From: Lachancea kluyveri NRRL Y-12651
Lineage: Eukaryota; Ascomycota; Saccharomycetes; Saccharomycetales; Saccharomycetaceae
Reading direction: 5' to 3'
NCBI GenBank assembly: GCA_000149225.2
Contig: CM000691.1
Span: forward strand, 558,001 to 622,000
Length of the DNA stretch: 64,000 bases
Shown: positions 51,092 through 63,182 of the stretch, piece by piece
Position numbering within the stretch: the stretch's first letter is position 1
How the letters are laid out: each line of letters starts with the position of its first letter
Notes under the pieces: generated by a model
What the model was told of the DNA's origin: nothing
The model's input: only the letters and a program-made list of their open reading frames with translations
Databases searched by the model: none
Position numbers and translations under genes: made by a program

Positions 51092-51179
51092 TTAACATGA
51101 TGAAATACAAATGCAACATAGAGTCAAGCTCTGAGTCAAAATGACATGGACGAGACTTGCTTTTTCTTTTCTGATTCTT
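51092..51179 (+). ncRNA. SNR66: SNR66, box C/D snoRNA guiding 25S rRNA 2'-O-methylation
   Basis: A C box ATGATGA (51097-51103), D' box CTGA (51131-51134) and D box CTGA (51171-51174) frame an RNA close to the 86 nt of S. cerevisiae snR66. Upstream of D' the guide TAGAGTCAAGCT (51119-51130) is perfectly complementary over 12 nt to 25S rRNA AGCUUGACUCUA. The fifth base from D' pairs with the U that corresponds to Um2417, the known snR66 target. Its place right after NME1 matches S. cerevisiae. The terminal stem is weak, so the exact ends are approximate. Confidence 0.88.
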
Positions 51180-51284
51180 CTTCTTAATACTTGTTACAAT
51201 GGTGATCTTGTGTTCTATGTAATCCTGGCTACGGTATATACATAATACGGTCAACCCTCGAGGGCTTAGATGCAATGATAGAAA

Positions 51285-52724
51285 TTACGAGCTCTTGCCA
51301 CCTATTAGCTCCAACCCATATATTGCCAGTGTACAAAAGACGTTGCACCAGTTCCAAAATCCCCATGCATCAACGACGACCTTAGAAGATGGGTCGTTTG
51401 TATGAGACCAAGGGAAGCAGCCCCAGAGACACAAGTCGTTGTTTAGTTCGCCTGAATACTGTAGTATTAAGTGGGTGTACATTGCAATCACGATGCAAGG
51501 GCTATACCAGTAGATTAGCCTCATCAAACGGCGACTACTTTTTCTACCATTGCTGTCGTCTTTTTGTAAAGCAGGAATAATTCTTGTCGCGGAGTAAAAG
51601 ACCAAAATTCGAAACACCAGGTTAATGACCACAGTCGGCGTAACTGATTCGGTGGCCATTTTCAGAGTGACTCTGAAAATTTCCCTGATGGAACTTGGAA
51701 CGCTAATGGTAAAGTTTTTAGTGAATTTCCACAGGGGTTGTAATCTTAGCCAAACCATTTGTGTAGTGGAAGGTGAGGTTGTGCCAGTTTTCTGTACAAT
51801 GGCGTCCCATATCATCTCGCCATTTTTTAACACAACGTTTCGGTAATAGGATAACAGGTTATCAGTCGGTAGGTTACCTTGGTGTTTTTGCCAGGTGTCT
51901 TTGACGATTTTAAAGATTTCGTCCATCGCACTTGTGGCCAACTGAGGTGAAATTTCGTAAATGCAACGCACGATGTATGCAAAGAATAAAGAACTTTCGA
52001 TCACAGAGCCTTTGCCACTAACAATCCCATAGAGCCCCAGCCCGCATACAATGCTTAAAGTAAACCCTAACAGAGAGGCGGTCTGGATAGACAGTTCCCA
52101 CACTGGCGTCACGTAAATTCTGTACAGGTAGTACAGAGATGTCGTGATGACGCCGCCAGATATTAACAGGCTAACAATTATCCACGTATTGGAGTTTTTA
52201 TGATATCTTAGCCATTTGTTGGTTTCGCCGATGGCTTGGATTCCCAATACCGTGAAAAACCCTTCCAATAGGGTAAAGTAAGGGGTAGAATGAAGCAATA
52301 CAAACTGCCATGGTTTGACAGTGAACTTGTAGTAGTAGTAGTAGAATATCCAGCTATGTTTGCCACTCTTATTACGTAAAAAATTTACCAGAGACTCTCT
52401 GGGTAAATTCACATCGCCATCAATTTGCCTCTTGAGCTCATCGTTATTAAAACCAGATAAGAATAAAAATAACAAGGAAGGAATAATGAAATGCTGTAAG
52501 TAATAAACGAAGCTCGTGATCGAATAATATAGTCTGTTGTACTTTTTGGACACTATTTTTAATGTCGTTGTCAAAAAGTAAAGGTTAAACAATGTCACCG
52601 TAAAGGATAAACCGCAGTATAAGCCGCCCACCTGAAAAGATATGGGTATGGTAATCAGTACCAATAGTAGGTAGAATGTTGTGAGACACCCCCGTATACT
52701 CTGTATCAAACTTCTAGGCAGCAT
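51285..52724 (-). CDS. ICE2: Ice2, cortical ER inheritance and lipid-metabolism protein
   Basis: A 479-residue polytopic membrane protein (S. cerevisiae YIL090W 491) with about 8-10 hydrophobic helices. The N-terminus MLPRSLIQSIRGCLTTFYLL leads into TM1. KPWQFVLLHSTPYFTLLEGF and the loop RYHKNSNTWIIVSLL are conserved blocks. It is an ER protein needed for cortical ER inheritance and for drawing on neutral lipids for membrane growth; a biochemical activity is not established. Confidence 0.93.
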   Translation of the reverse strand: MLPRSLIQSIRGCLTTFYLLLVLITIPISFQVGGLYCGLSFTVTLFNLYFLTTTLKIVSKKYNRLYYSITSFVYYLQHFIIPSLLFLFLSGFNNDELKRQIDGDVNLPRESLVNFLRNKSGKHSWIFYYYYYKFTVKPWQFVLLHSTPYFTLLEGFFTVLGIQAIGETNKWLRYHKNSNTWIIVSLLISGGVITTSLYYLYRIYVTPVWELSIQTASLLGFTLSIVCGLGLYGIVSGKGSVIESSLFFAYIVRCIYEISPQLATSAMDEIFKIVKDTWQKHQGNLPTDNLLSYYRNVVLKNGEMIWDAIVQKTGTTSPSTTQMVWLRLQPLWKFTKNFTISVPSSIREIFRVTLKMATESVTPTVVINLVFRILVFYSATRIIPALQKDDSNGRKSSRRLMRLIYWYSPCIVIAMYTHLILQYSGELNNDLCLWGCFPWSHTNDPSSKVVVDAWGFWNWCNVFCTLAIYGLELIGGKSS

Positions 52725-52978
52725 TGGTGTCGGTTTCTATTTGCCCTTATTATTTTGTTTCTTTGGTCGAGGGAGAGAGGAAAGAGAGATGATTCCTCTC
52801 AGATTTCTTCTTAGATTGTATCGTACAAAGCGATTATCATACGTTTTGGTGAAAAATTTTTGAGCCGAAGAATTTTTACCTCATCTCATCTCATCTCTGT
52901 TTTTTTTAGCATATATATATATATATATATATATATTATCAGCTTCGAAAGTAACAAGTGAAATCACTACAATTAACC
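52725..52978. promoter_or_regulatory. Divergent ICE2 / UTP25 promoter with (TA)13
   Basis: The 254-bp region holds three copies of TCATC (about 52880-52895), a T tract, then a TA dinucleotide run (52911-52936) about 45 bp before the UTP25 ATG. Confidence 0.5.
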
Positions 52979-55135
52979 ATGAATAATGTTTCAAAACGTT
53001 CAAACAGAGATGAGAGTCATGGCGGATATAAAAAAGCAAAAAAAACTGGCAGAAAAGAGCTGAGAACCATCACGCGAGCAAATGCTAGACATGCAAATGA
53101 GTCAAAAGATGATTTTGAAAATGAGCCAGATATGTCTTCTGAAGAAGAGGAATTAGCTGATAACAAACCCAGAAGTGATGAGGAGGAGGAAGAAGATATA
53201 GAAACCAAGAAACAGAAAGTCTACAATGCTTTGTTGACCTTGTTAGAATCAGAGCATCCTCACAAAAAGTCCAAAAAGAATAGGGAAGGTGGTAAAGAAA
53301 AACAAGGAAACCTCCAAGAAGGTGTGGAAACGTATAGCGATGAGGATGAGGAAGAGGCGATTGAAAACGCATTAGTTGAGACAAACGATGATGAAGATGA
53401 CGTAGGAAGTGATATAAATGGCGATGAAGATGATGAAGATAAGGCAGACTCATTCGAATTACACTTTAATAACGTCTCGGAGCTCCAGGCGACCAAGTTG
53501 GCGTCTGCGTTTAGGGACAAGAAAATTAGATATAAATCGGTGAAGGTTCCCGTAAACGAGGATGAGTTCTTTATTTATTCCCGCCCTACCGTTGAGGGTG
53601 AAGATGGTTCTTCAGTTGTAGCACCATCCTGTAAGAAATCTCTTCATTCTTACTTTATCAAACAAAAGCTGAAAATCCAAAATAACTTACTAGATGACAA
53701 GAAGGAGGCATTGGCTCCCTTGCAAAAAAATCTGGTCGACCCCATGTTTCAGTATCAGGATTTGTTGTATGAATATCGGTCCTACGAACAAGAAGAAGAG
53801 TATCGTGACTTGTATGCTTTGCATGTTTTAAACCACGTCTATAAAACCAGAGATCGCATCTTGAGAAATAGCCAAAAATTACAGGATAATAGTGACCAAG
53901 AATTGTTAGATCAGGGTTTTACCAGACCTAAAGTATTGATTGTTGTTCCAACCAGAGATGTGGCATACCAGATTGTCACCAAGATAATCGAAAAATCCGG
54001 TCTAGACCAAGTTGACAAGAGAGGAAAATTTCAAGACCAATTCTTCGATGCTTCCTTACCTCCTAGTTCTAAACCCAAATCCTTCAAGCATATTTTTAAG
54101 GGGAATACCAACGATTTTTTTGTCCTTGGTGCAAAGTTTACAAGAAAAACCCTAAAACTGTACAGCAATTTCTATCAATCAGACGTTATTTTCTGTTCTC
54201 CGTTGGGCATTCAATTGATTTTGGAAAACACTGATAAAAAGAAAAGGCAAGACGATTTCCTGTCCTCGATTGAATTAATGGTTATTGATCAGTTGCACTC
54301 TATCGAATATCAAAACTTGAGCCATATCACTACTATTTTCCAGCATATCAACAAAATCCCACAACAGCAACACGATGCAGACTTCAGCAGGATAAGAATG
54401 TGGTACATCAATGAACAAGCCACCTTGTTTAGACAAACTATGGTATTCACAAAGTACGCTTCTCCTTTCGCGAATTCATTGATTAATGGTAAGTGCCGTA
54501 ATCATGCAGGGAGGTGGAAAAATCATAATATTGTCTTGCCAGAGAAGTCTAGTATCAACCAGCTGGGGTTGAAAGTTAGACAAATCTTCCAAAGGTTTGA
54601 TTTAGTCGGTGGATCTGCCATGGATGAGCCTGATTACCGTTTCAAGTTTTTTACCAGTGTGATAATCGCAAGTATCATTAAATCAACTGGTTATGAGGAT
54701 GGTATATTGTTGTATATCCCAGATTATACTGACTATGTCCGTGTTAGGAATCATTTGAGGGAGAAAACCACACTACTGTTCGGAGACATCAACGAATATT
54801 CCGAGCAAAAACAATTGACTTCTAACAGAGCATTGTTCCAGCAAGGTAAGGTCAAGGTGTTGTTGTACACAGAGAGACTACATCACTTCAGGCGCTACGA
54901 GATTAAAGGTGTTAAAAGTGTGATTTTTTACAAGCCACCAACAAACCCTGAATTCTACCGTGAGGTAGTCAGATATATTGGTAAGAGTGCATTTTTAGGG
55001 AGTGCAGACCTAAACATCTCGACTGTTAGATGCGTGTACTGTAAATTGGATGGGTTGAGCTTGGAGAGAGTTGTGGGAACCAAAAGAGCAGCTGTATTGA
55101 CACATGGCCAAAACGAAATATACGAATTTAAATAG
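52979..55135 (+). CDS. UTP25: Utp25, SSU processome DEAD-box-like protein
   Basis: The ATG at 52979 ([20 protein letters not shown]) is chosen; the frame extends 7 codons to a GTG that yeast would not use. The 718-residue product equals S. cerevisiae YIL091C (721). The first 170 residues are charged and acidic. The rest is a degenerate DEAD-box helicase fold: [17 protein letters not shown] (motif Ia-like), [32 protein letters not shown] replacing DEAD, and [20 protein letters not shown] near the C-terminus. The absence of Walker A residues fits the known pseudo-helicase. It acts in the nucleolar SSU processome in 18S rRNA maturation. Confidence 0.95.
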   Translation: MNNVSKRSNRDESHGGYKKAKKTGRKELRTITRANARHANESKDDFENEPDMSSEEEELADNKPRSDEEEEEDIETKKQKVYNALLTLLESEHPHKKSKKNREGGKEKQGNLQEGVETYSDEDEEEAIENALVETNDDEDDVGSDINGDEDDEDKADSFELHFNNVSELQATKLASAFRDKKIRYKSVKVPVNEDEFFIYSRPTVEGEDGSSVVAPSCKKSLHSYFIKQKLKIQNNLLDDKKEALAPLQKNLVDPMFQYQDLLYEYRSYEQEEEYRDLYALHVLNHVYKTRDRILRNSQKLQDNSDQELLDQGFTRPKVLIVVPTRDVAYQIVTKIIEKSGLDQVDKRGKFQDQFFDASLPPSSKPKSFKHIFKGNTNDFFVLGAKFTRKTLKLYSNFYQSDVIFCSPLGIQLILENTDKKKRQDDFLSSIELMVIDQLHSIEYQNLSHITTIFQHINKIPQQQHDADFSRIRMWYINEQATLFRQTMVFTKYASPFANSLINGKCRNHAGRWKNHNIVLPEKSSINQLGLKVRQIFQRFDLVGGSAMDEPDYRFKFFTSVIIASIIKSTGYEDGILLYIPDYTDYVRVRNHLREKTTLLFGDINEYSEQKQLTSNRALFQQGKVKVLLYTERLHHFRRYEIKGVKSVIFYKPPTNPEFYREVVRYIGKSAFLGSADLNISTVRCVYCKLDGLSLERVVGTKRAAVLTHGQNEIYEFK

Positions 55136-55453
55136 TTTTGTTAGATGAAAATACTACTTCCTGCCTTCCCTTTGGTCTAACTCTTGTTATTTAGCCATCA
55201 TCGTGATGGTCAAGTTTAGCTAGCTAGACGTGAAAAAAAAAAACAAGCCAAAAGAAAGAAGAAAGAAGGTACAGGCTATAAAAAAAAAAATAGGGACATG
55301 CACTCCTTCCACTCAGTCAGCCAGCTACTGGGTGAAGGTGGAAATGCGTACTATAACTCATTTTTCAAACGTTTAAAACCTTACATATGAAATGTGTAGA
55401 GGAGAACCAGATGATAGTGTACATAATTGCAGACAATGTGGGCCACGAGCCAT
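55136..55453. other. UTP25 / KSH1 convergent spacer
   Basis: The 318-bp region lies between convergent 3' ends. An inverted repeat CCATCATCGTGATGG lies at 55195-55209, and A tracts follow. No gene was recognised. Confidence 0.45.
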
Positions 55454-55672
55454 TCAGCTTTTGAACTGACTGATAGCCATACAGATGCAAGCTAGACTCA
55501 CATAAGGGCTAGCTCTTTCGCCCACGCGTGCAAACTTCCAAAAAACATTTAACATTCCATGATTTTTGTAGCGATCCAGCAAGGACGGCCATTGAGTATG
55601 GATATAGGTGCATGAGCAGATTAGTAATAGGATGACCTGTAACAAAGAGCGGAAGTTGAATAGAGCACTCAT
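55454..55672 (-). CDS. KSH1: Ksh1, small secretory-pathway membrane protein
   Basis: A 72-residue protein, the same length as S. cerevisiae YNL024C-A and the conserved eukaryotic TMEM167/Kish family. The start [20 protein letters not shown] forms an N-terminal hydrophobic helix; [14 protein letters not shown] is the conserved loop, and [19 protein letters not shown] the second helix. It resides in the early Golgi and is essential for secretion in S. cerevisiae. Easily missed because of its size. It shares a 202-bp divergent promoter with RSM25. Confidence 0.96.
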   Translation of the reverse strand: MSALFNFRSLLQVILLLICSCTYIHTQWPSLLDRYKNHGMLNVFWKFARVGERASPYVSLACICMAISQFKS

Positions 55673-55874
55673 CTTATTAGTGTTTCTTTACAAACTTTCA
55701 CCGTTTTTAAGTCGAATACCTTGAGAGTTTATCAGAAGTTTTGACCTTTACAATAATGTCGCTTGATACGAATATCGTGCTTTGAGCCTGAAAATTTTTC
55801 CTTTTTCGCCTATGGTAGAGACCACTACGTCAAATTGAGTTACCTCTTGGATTGCACAAAGCTCTATAGACGCT

Positions 55875-56657
55875 ATGAAGGTCCAAACTAATGCTGTTAA
55901 TCTATTAGAGCGTACATCAGCTTACCTAAGAGCTGGCTTATTGACAAAGGCCCCTGCATGGTACAATGTTGTTGCCTCTGTTCCACCATCCAAATCGTTT
56001 GCCCGTGAACCGAAAATAACCAATCCTTCTAACAACAAGAACATCGCTAGCTTATCTGAGTACAGTGAGACTGTTGGTATCAAAAACGGTACCTATAAAA
56101 CTAGACAGAGTGGTTCTGATAGGAAGGTTTCCTTCAATAAATTGTACAAGGCACCAAAGCTAAACTACGCAGAGGACAAGTTAAGAGAGTTATTCTACCA
56201 ACAACATCCATGGGAGTTATCTAGGCCTAAGGTGCTTATTGAAAACACTGGTGAGGAATCTTACGATTGGAGTACCATACAGCAACTGGGTAAGCCGTTG
56301 GATGGTGAAAGTGTCGTCCAGAGAACTTTATATCTATTGAAGGAGAAGAAACAACTCACTCTGGTAAATGCCTATGATCAAGCAAGATTTGAGTTCTACC
56401 GTGTGAGAGTCCAGCAAGAAATTCATGAGCAGGTTGCCCAAGAAGAAGCCGAGATGTTTGGTTCTGTATTTGGTTCCTCTTCTATCGAATACGGTCTGGA
56501 GAAGGAACAAAAGGTCATCGAGACATGGAAGAAGAAAGCTATTCAACAAACTGAATTAATGGCCGCTAGAAGCTCGGGCCCATCTGCTGCTTGGGAAAAT
56601 GCAGCTGAAGCGAATGAGGAGTCCGTAGAGCAAGACGTTGAAGAGTTACAATTGTGA
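55875..56657 (+). CDS. RSM25: Rsm25/mS23, mitochondrial small ribosomal subunit protein
   Basis: A 260-residue protein (S. cerevisiae YIL093C 264). The N-terminus [20 protein letters not shown] and [20 protein letters not shown] match the fungal mS23 start. [20 protein letters not shown] and [20 protein letters not shown] are conserved blocks. It is a component of the mitochondrial 37S subunit. It is convergent with EFM6, with a 177-bp gap. Confidence 0.95.
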   Translation: MKVQTNAVNLLERTSAYLRAGLLTKAPAWYNVVASVPPSKSFAREPKITNPSNNKNIASLSEYSETVGIKNGTYKTRQSGSDRKVSFNKLYKAPKLNYAEDKLRELFYQQHPWELSRPKVLIENTGEESYDWSTIQQLGKPLDGESVVQRTLYLLKEKKQLTLVNAYDQARFEFYRVRVQQEIHEQVAQEEAEMFGSVFGSSSIEYGLEKEQKVIETWKKKAIQQTELMAARSSGPSAAWENAAEANEESVEQDVEELQL

Positions 56658-56834
56658 CGCGAAGATATCAAACTATAGCCAACATGTATAATTAAAATGT
56701 CTGTACATAAACCGTTTCGTGTAAATAAAGCAACAAGTGCATACAATAAGGAAAAAAAAAGAAAAGAAAAGCCAGAACAAAAAAATCAAACTATAGTGCT
56801 TTCATAGGGTGCGTGTCAAAACATCAAAACTTTA

Positions 56835-57593
56835 TCATTTAAACTTTCTGACTAATTGAAACAAGTGCGTTTTTTGCTTCAAGTAGTGGTCGAATCTCGT
56901 GAATTCGTTAATCTCTAAAACATCAAAATTTTTCTTGATTTGTTTGAAAAAGTGTTTATCTGCCTTTCTACGTTTCTTGTAACTCATCAAAATAATTGGT
57001 GGATCTTTACACGAGGTGAGATCTAATAAGGTCACTTCCAGTAGAGGAAACGCCTTCTCCAAGTAAACGCAGTCGGCTGCTAAAATCAAGTCTACTTGTC
57101 GTTGATTGGATCGGGTAGGTGCGAATTCAGGCTTTAGTGGCTCACCCCACCATAATTCTTTAGGAAACACATGTTCCAATTCATTTAGCTTAATGTTACG
57201 GTCCATCAACGTAACTAACTGGTCGATGTCAGTCACGTAAATATCCACATCTTTCAATTTATTTTGTTTGTTCAGTAAACCTAAGCATAATCCGACTAAG
57301 CCAGTACCACTGCCTAGCTCGACAATTTTTTTTATTGGGCTCTGGAATCTCGTGTCACTGTTCCATTGCGAAAACAAGCCTTGTTGGTCAGACTTTTCCA
57401 GTAAAAATTCACACAGTAGCTCACCTGCAATCCACACTTTGCCACCGCATCCGCTTTCACCACCATCTTCATGAATTTTTAAAGGCGGAGACAACTTACC
57501 ACCAAAAGACAGGTCTGAATCTCCTAAATGCTCCGTAGGCCTTGATGGGACCAAGTCGTTAAAACAGGCAGTGAATTGGAGAACGTCTTCCAT
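56835..57593 (-). CDS. EFM6: Efm6, lysine methyltransferase of eEF1A
   Basis: A 252-residue seven-beta-strand methyltransferase (S. cerevisiae YNL024C 246). The SAM-binding motif VELGSGTGLVGLCLGLL lies near residue 92, the post-I acid is in VYVTDID-like IYVTDIDQL, and LILAADCVYLEKAFPLLEVT gives the (D/N)xxY motif of METTL21-type protein lysine methyltransferases. Efm6 monomethylates Lys390 of eEF1A in S. cerevisiae. Confidence 0.94.
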   Translation of the reverse strand: MEDVLQFTACFNDLVPSRPTEHLGDSDLSFGGKLSPPLKIHEDGGESGCGGKVWIAGELLCEFLLEKSDQQGLFSQWNSDTRFQSPIKKIVELGSGTGLVGLCLGLLNKQNKLKDVDIYVTDIDQLVTLMDRNIKLNELEHVFPKELWWGEPLKPEFAPTRSNQRQVDLILAADCVYLEKAFPLLEVTLLDLTSCKDPPIILMSYKKRRKADKHFFKQIKKNFDVLEINEFTRFDHYLKQKTHLFQLVRKFK

Positions 57594-58443
57594 TGTATTA
57601 TTCTTCTGTTGTATTAGTTCGTTTATGTAATGTCATCAAGTACTTAAGTGCGTCAATATATTTTTATATTGCGTTAATAGTGATGTCATTTGAGGTTTTA
57701 AATATCAACTTTATACAAAAAGGTTAAACAGGAATACTGATAGATCATAAAGTTAAACCCACTTTCTAGGTTTCGACGTATAGGTAAATTTTAATTTTTG
57801 CGAGTTCATTTCCGGTCTTCCAGGTAGAGTCAGCTTACTGAAAGTTGTGATTACGTTATAGTACATCAACATTTTTATGATCACAGTCAACGGGATGTAC
57901 GATTAGCTAACGATACCTGGCAAAAGAAATGTATTTCCACAAAACTGAGTATCAGGTTTAATTATCAACTAGACTTTGCTGGGTATGTGGATATTTCTTC
58001 TACTCTCACTCTTCTGGAAATGCTTTTTTTTTTTTTTTTGATGTTACATATGTATTTAGAAAGAATAGTTGATTCATGTTCAAAAACATGAAATTAATTC
58101 GAGCCTTCTAATTATCAGAGTTCTTTCCCACAAAATAAAACAGCAGCCTTTAAAATATGACAAGTCTAGGTCTGGAAGGAATATTAATACGTTTTCTTGG
58201 AGCCTCAAGGCAAATGCAATGTTGATCTGAGAAAACCTAGATGTAATAATGAATAAATATTTAAGAAAAGTATGTAAAAAAAAAAACATCGATTCCTAGA
58301 AAATTGGTATCGGTGATGCAAAATACTATGAATCAAGAGTTTTTCAGAGCTATAAGTGAGAGAAAAAATCCCTAGAATTTAATTAACAACATGCACACGT
58401 AATTTATGGGCATGTTTATTAAATGCATGTCACTTTCGCCAGA
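57594..58443. other. EFM6 promoter / FAP1 3' flank
   Basis: The 850-bp spacer lies between two minus-strand genes and is very AT-rich, with a T run at 58025-58039 and an A run near 58277-58286. ORFs are short and low-complexity. No RNA gene or LTR was recognised. Confidence 0.5.
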
Positions 58444-61368
58444 TTATGTGCTCACGCTATCAGGAAATTCACACGTGCCTTTATCTGTATTTATCACAGC
58501 CACTTCACCGTCAGTATTAATCTCGAAAGATGCTTGTTTTTCTGGTTGTTCTTCCTGTAGGTATTCTTCAGAAGTAAACGTTTTCAGGTTCTCATCAATT
58601 TTGTAAAGTTTAACACCCTCACTGATCTGCTTTTCTTTACAGATAGAGCTGATGTAAGGCGCCAATCGCTTAATATCGTTTTCGACATTTTCACTAATTG
58701 ACATGTGGTCTTCTGGGTATATTAAAAAGTCACCGTTCTCTAAAGTTTGGTAGCTCGGATTTTGTATCAAAGTGAACTGTAAGTATTCCGCCAAACAATC
58801 ACTTAACTCATCTTTTGTAACACCGGGTGCAACGCCTTTGACTAGAAAACAGTTAAATTCAGCGTTATGCGGTACGTCGTTAGCATCATCTACAGTATAA
58901 TTGAAAAGTCGTCTTGTAGTAGATTTTTCCAACTCTTTAACTTTCCTTTCCTTCTGTAATTGCTTAAATGAGTGGTACAAGGGTAAGGCCTCTCCCAAAC
59001 ATAAAAGCGGTATGTGACTTTTATTTTCAACTTTTTTAACAAACACCGACCTTTTTGGCTCACGATCTTGAGATTCAGAATACAACGCATATGCGTTGGC
59101 CAACTCGTGAATAAAGCGACGCTGAGGCAGCTTCATCGGTTTAAAATGCAAACTTGTTCTTGTTACATCTCTCATTAGCTTGCTTAAAAAGCTCTCGATT
59201 TGATTGCACCAAGCACGCTGCTTGGAATAAACTGACAAGGTTGATTCAGTAAATGGTAAGTGCAATTCGTCAAAAGATTTAGCACTCTCCACTAAATCTC
59301 TTAGTTCTTCAACTGGCGCAGTCAATTTTTCTTTGATTCCGAATGCTTCCATCAGCATACGATGCCTTTTGGATTCCTCACATTTATCATCACAGGGAAG
59401 TGTTATCAAAAGCTTTGAACTTGGCTGATCTGCGTGTGCATCGCATGGCAAAATGGATTCTTTTCTACCACAGGAACATGTAACTTTTACCTTAACTTGG
59501 CACGCTTCATCTGGACAGTCTTTACCGGGGTGGCATCTCGCAAAGCATTTATGTTCACAGAACTTCCTTGGCAAACCACATATTTGCTTACAGATTGTCT
59601 GGCATTGTCCTGGCTCGTGGCATGTCCTTTTACATGTATGGGAACAATTTTTCAACGGTAGGCCACAAATTTTACCACAGGAAACATCATTTTGGAAACA
59701 TAAAGTCCTGACTTTTTCCACTTTATTGCATTTACACTTTTTGTAAATTGGTGCAGTACACTGGGGACATGGCTGTTCCAAGCTATGGCATTCATGAGGC
59801 ATTGGTGGATGGCCACATACAGTATCGGCTTGAAGCGTTTTAATACAGGGATGTCTGCAAGGTGGTAGCTTCGTACCACACCGCACAGGCGCTGGGACAA
59901 CAGTTTTCCCACAGGGACAAGACAAATCATTAGAATCACTTTCCAAGCACGGTGAGCATTTGCCTGGATGACACTTACGCCGGCAATAGTGTATGCCACA
60001 CGATAGCTTTAAATTACAAGGCTTCAGACATATGTGTTGGGCTTCCACGAGCGACTCATCTAACCTGTCACGGGCCAAGAAGATCGTCTTTTCTCTTTTT
60101 ATTGCCAAGGATCGACCGGAGCAGCATCTTTCAGTACACCGATGACGACGGCATGACATTAAAGATTCACACTTAGTGTTGCAATGTGCTTCATCATGGA
60201 ATTGGCATGGGACCAGAAAAGACTTGCTATGACATGAGCATGACACTTTATCGACAGAAACACAAGGATCCATACAAGGACCGTCATGACAGACAAACGG
60301 ACAACTGTGTTTACCACATTTCAATGGCTTGTTACACCTGTTTTCACAGGTGGGAATCGGATCAGTACACTTTTTACGTGGTGCCTCCAGCAATTTCAAT
60401 GGAGTGCTGCCACATGGACATGTTTTCAACAGTCTAGGAGAAAACGGACATGCCAACTCTCCTGAATTTGTTGGTGGTGCTGTGCATGATTCTTGAAAAG
60501 AATGATGGCCACATGAATATTCCACGCTTCTGAGATGCGCACAAGAGAATACACCTATCCATATTTCACCAGACTTATTCTTAGACTTGGCAACAGATTT
60601 AACATCTTTACAAATGATTTGTTCCCTTGTTTCCATGCCACAGTAGCACATTATTTTACCAGAAATAGTTTCTTCACAGTTACCACAAGGCCCTGAATGG
60701 CACTTGCGCTGACACTTATGCACACCGCAAGGCAACAATAAATTACAAGGCTCACCACACTGGTAACTTGCCTTCTCTTCTTCGCTCTGATAACAAAACA
60801 TGTCCTTCGTATGCTTACCACACAAACACTTTACTTTGGTGGTACGCATGCATTCTGGGTGTGGGCCTAAGTGACACGGTTTGCTGCATCCATGAGAACA
60901 AATTGGGGCGTTGCAGGTTTGACCACAGGAGTTTGGGTCTATTGGGTTAGATTCAGGATGCACCACTTTACCACACCAACAGGTATGCCTGTTCTTTACC
61001 GGGATTTCACTGTTGACATAGTAGCAGTTGGGACATTTCCATGTTTTATCCAGCGATTTTTGGGACGATTTCAAAGCCCATTCCCTGATACACTCATGAT
61101 CGTATACACGATAGCATTCGGGACAAGCGTACATATGACAAGTGTAGTCCATCTCCATGGTACAGATCATGCAAGCATAGCTATCACCTTTTTGAATTTC
61201 GTGTATGGTTTTTTCGTAATAGGGAAGGTCGTCACTTTCATCGTCTTCGGTATCTGACGTATAGTTTTCATGGTCATCAGAGGCATCACCACTACTGCTA
61301 TACTCGCTAGTAGAGTGAGAGTCTGGTAGTTCACTAGATACTCGAAGTGGCGAGACGTGCTTATCCAT
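58444..61368 (-). CDS. FAP1: Fap1, NF-X1-type zinc-finger protein
   Basis: A 974-residue protein (S. cerevisiae YNL023C 965). An acidic Ser-rich N-terminus precedes a RING-variant finger at about 65-115 (CMICTMEMDYTCHMYACPEC, ending TWKCPNC). About nine NF-X1 repeats follow between residues 130 and 640, for example CGKHSCPFVCHDGPCMDPC and CGIHYCRRKCHPGKCSPC. An R3H-like region near 755-790 (RRFIHELANAYALYSES) lies before a variable C-terminus. S. cerevisiae Fap1 binds the FKBP12 prolyl isomerase Fpr1 and confers rapamycin resistance when overexpressed. The RING suggests ubiquitin-ligase activity, which is inference. Confidence 0.95.
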   Translation of the reverse strand: MDKHVSPLRVSSELPDSHSTSEYSSSGDASDDHENYTSDTEDDESDDLPYYEKTIHEIQKGDSYACMICTMEMDYTCHMYACPECYRVYDHECIREWALKSSQKSLDKTWKCPNCYYVNSEIPVKNRHTCWCGKVVHPESNPIDPNSCGQTCNAPICSHGCSKPCHLGPHPECMRTTKVKCLCGKHTKDMFCYQSEEEKASYQCGEPCNLLLPCGVHKCQRKCHSGPCGNCEETISGKIMCYCGMETREQIICKDVKSVAKSKNKSGEIWIGVFSCAHLRSVEYSCGHHSFQESCTAPPTNSGELACPFSPRLLKTCPCGSTPLKLLEAPRKKCTDPIPTCENRCNKPLKCGKHSCPFVCHDGPCMDPCVSVDKVSCSCHSKSFLVPCQFHDEAHCNTKCESLMSCRRHRCTERCCSGRSLAIKREKTIFLARDRLDESLVEAQHICLKPCNLKLSCGIHYCRRKCHPGKCSPCLESDSNDLSCPCGKTVVPAPVRCGTKLPPCRHPCIKTLQADTVCGHPPMPHECHSLEQPCPQCTAPIYKKCKCNKVEKVRTLCFQNDVSCGKICGLPLKNCSHTCKRTCHEPGQCQTICKQICGLPRKFCEHKCFARCHPGKDCPDEACQVKVKVTCSCGRKESILPCDAHADQPSSKLLITLPCDDKCEESKRHRMLMEAFGIKEKLTAPVEELRDLVESAKSFDELHLPFTESTLSVYSKQRAWCNQIESFLSKLMRDVTRTSLHFKPMKLPQRRFIHELANAYALYSESQDREPKRSVFVKKVENKSHIPLLCLGEALPLYHSFKQLQKERKVKELEKSTTRRLFNYTVDDANDVPHNAEFNCFLVKGVAPGVTKDELSDCLAEYLQFTLIQNPSYQTLENGDFLIYPEDHMSISENVENDIKRLAPYISSICKEKQISEGVKLYKIDENLKTFTSEEYLQEEQPEKQASFEINTDGEVAVINTDKGTCEFPDSVST

Positions 61369-63134
<1,766 letters not shown>

Positions 63135-63182
63135 AGTACATATCACTCTTACTTTAAATAACAATCTATACGAGTAATGACT

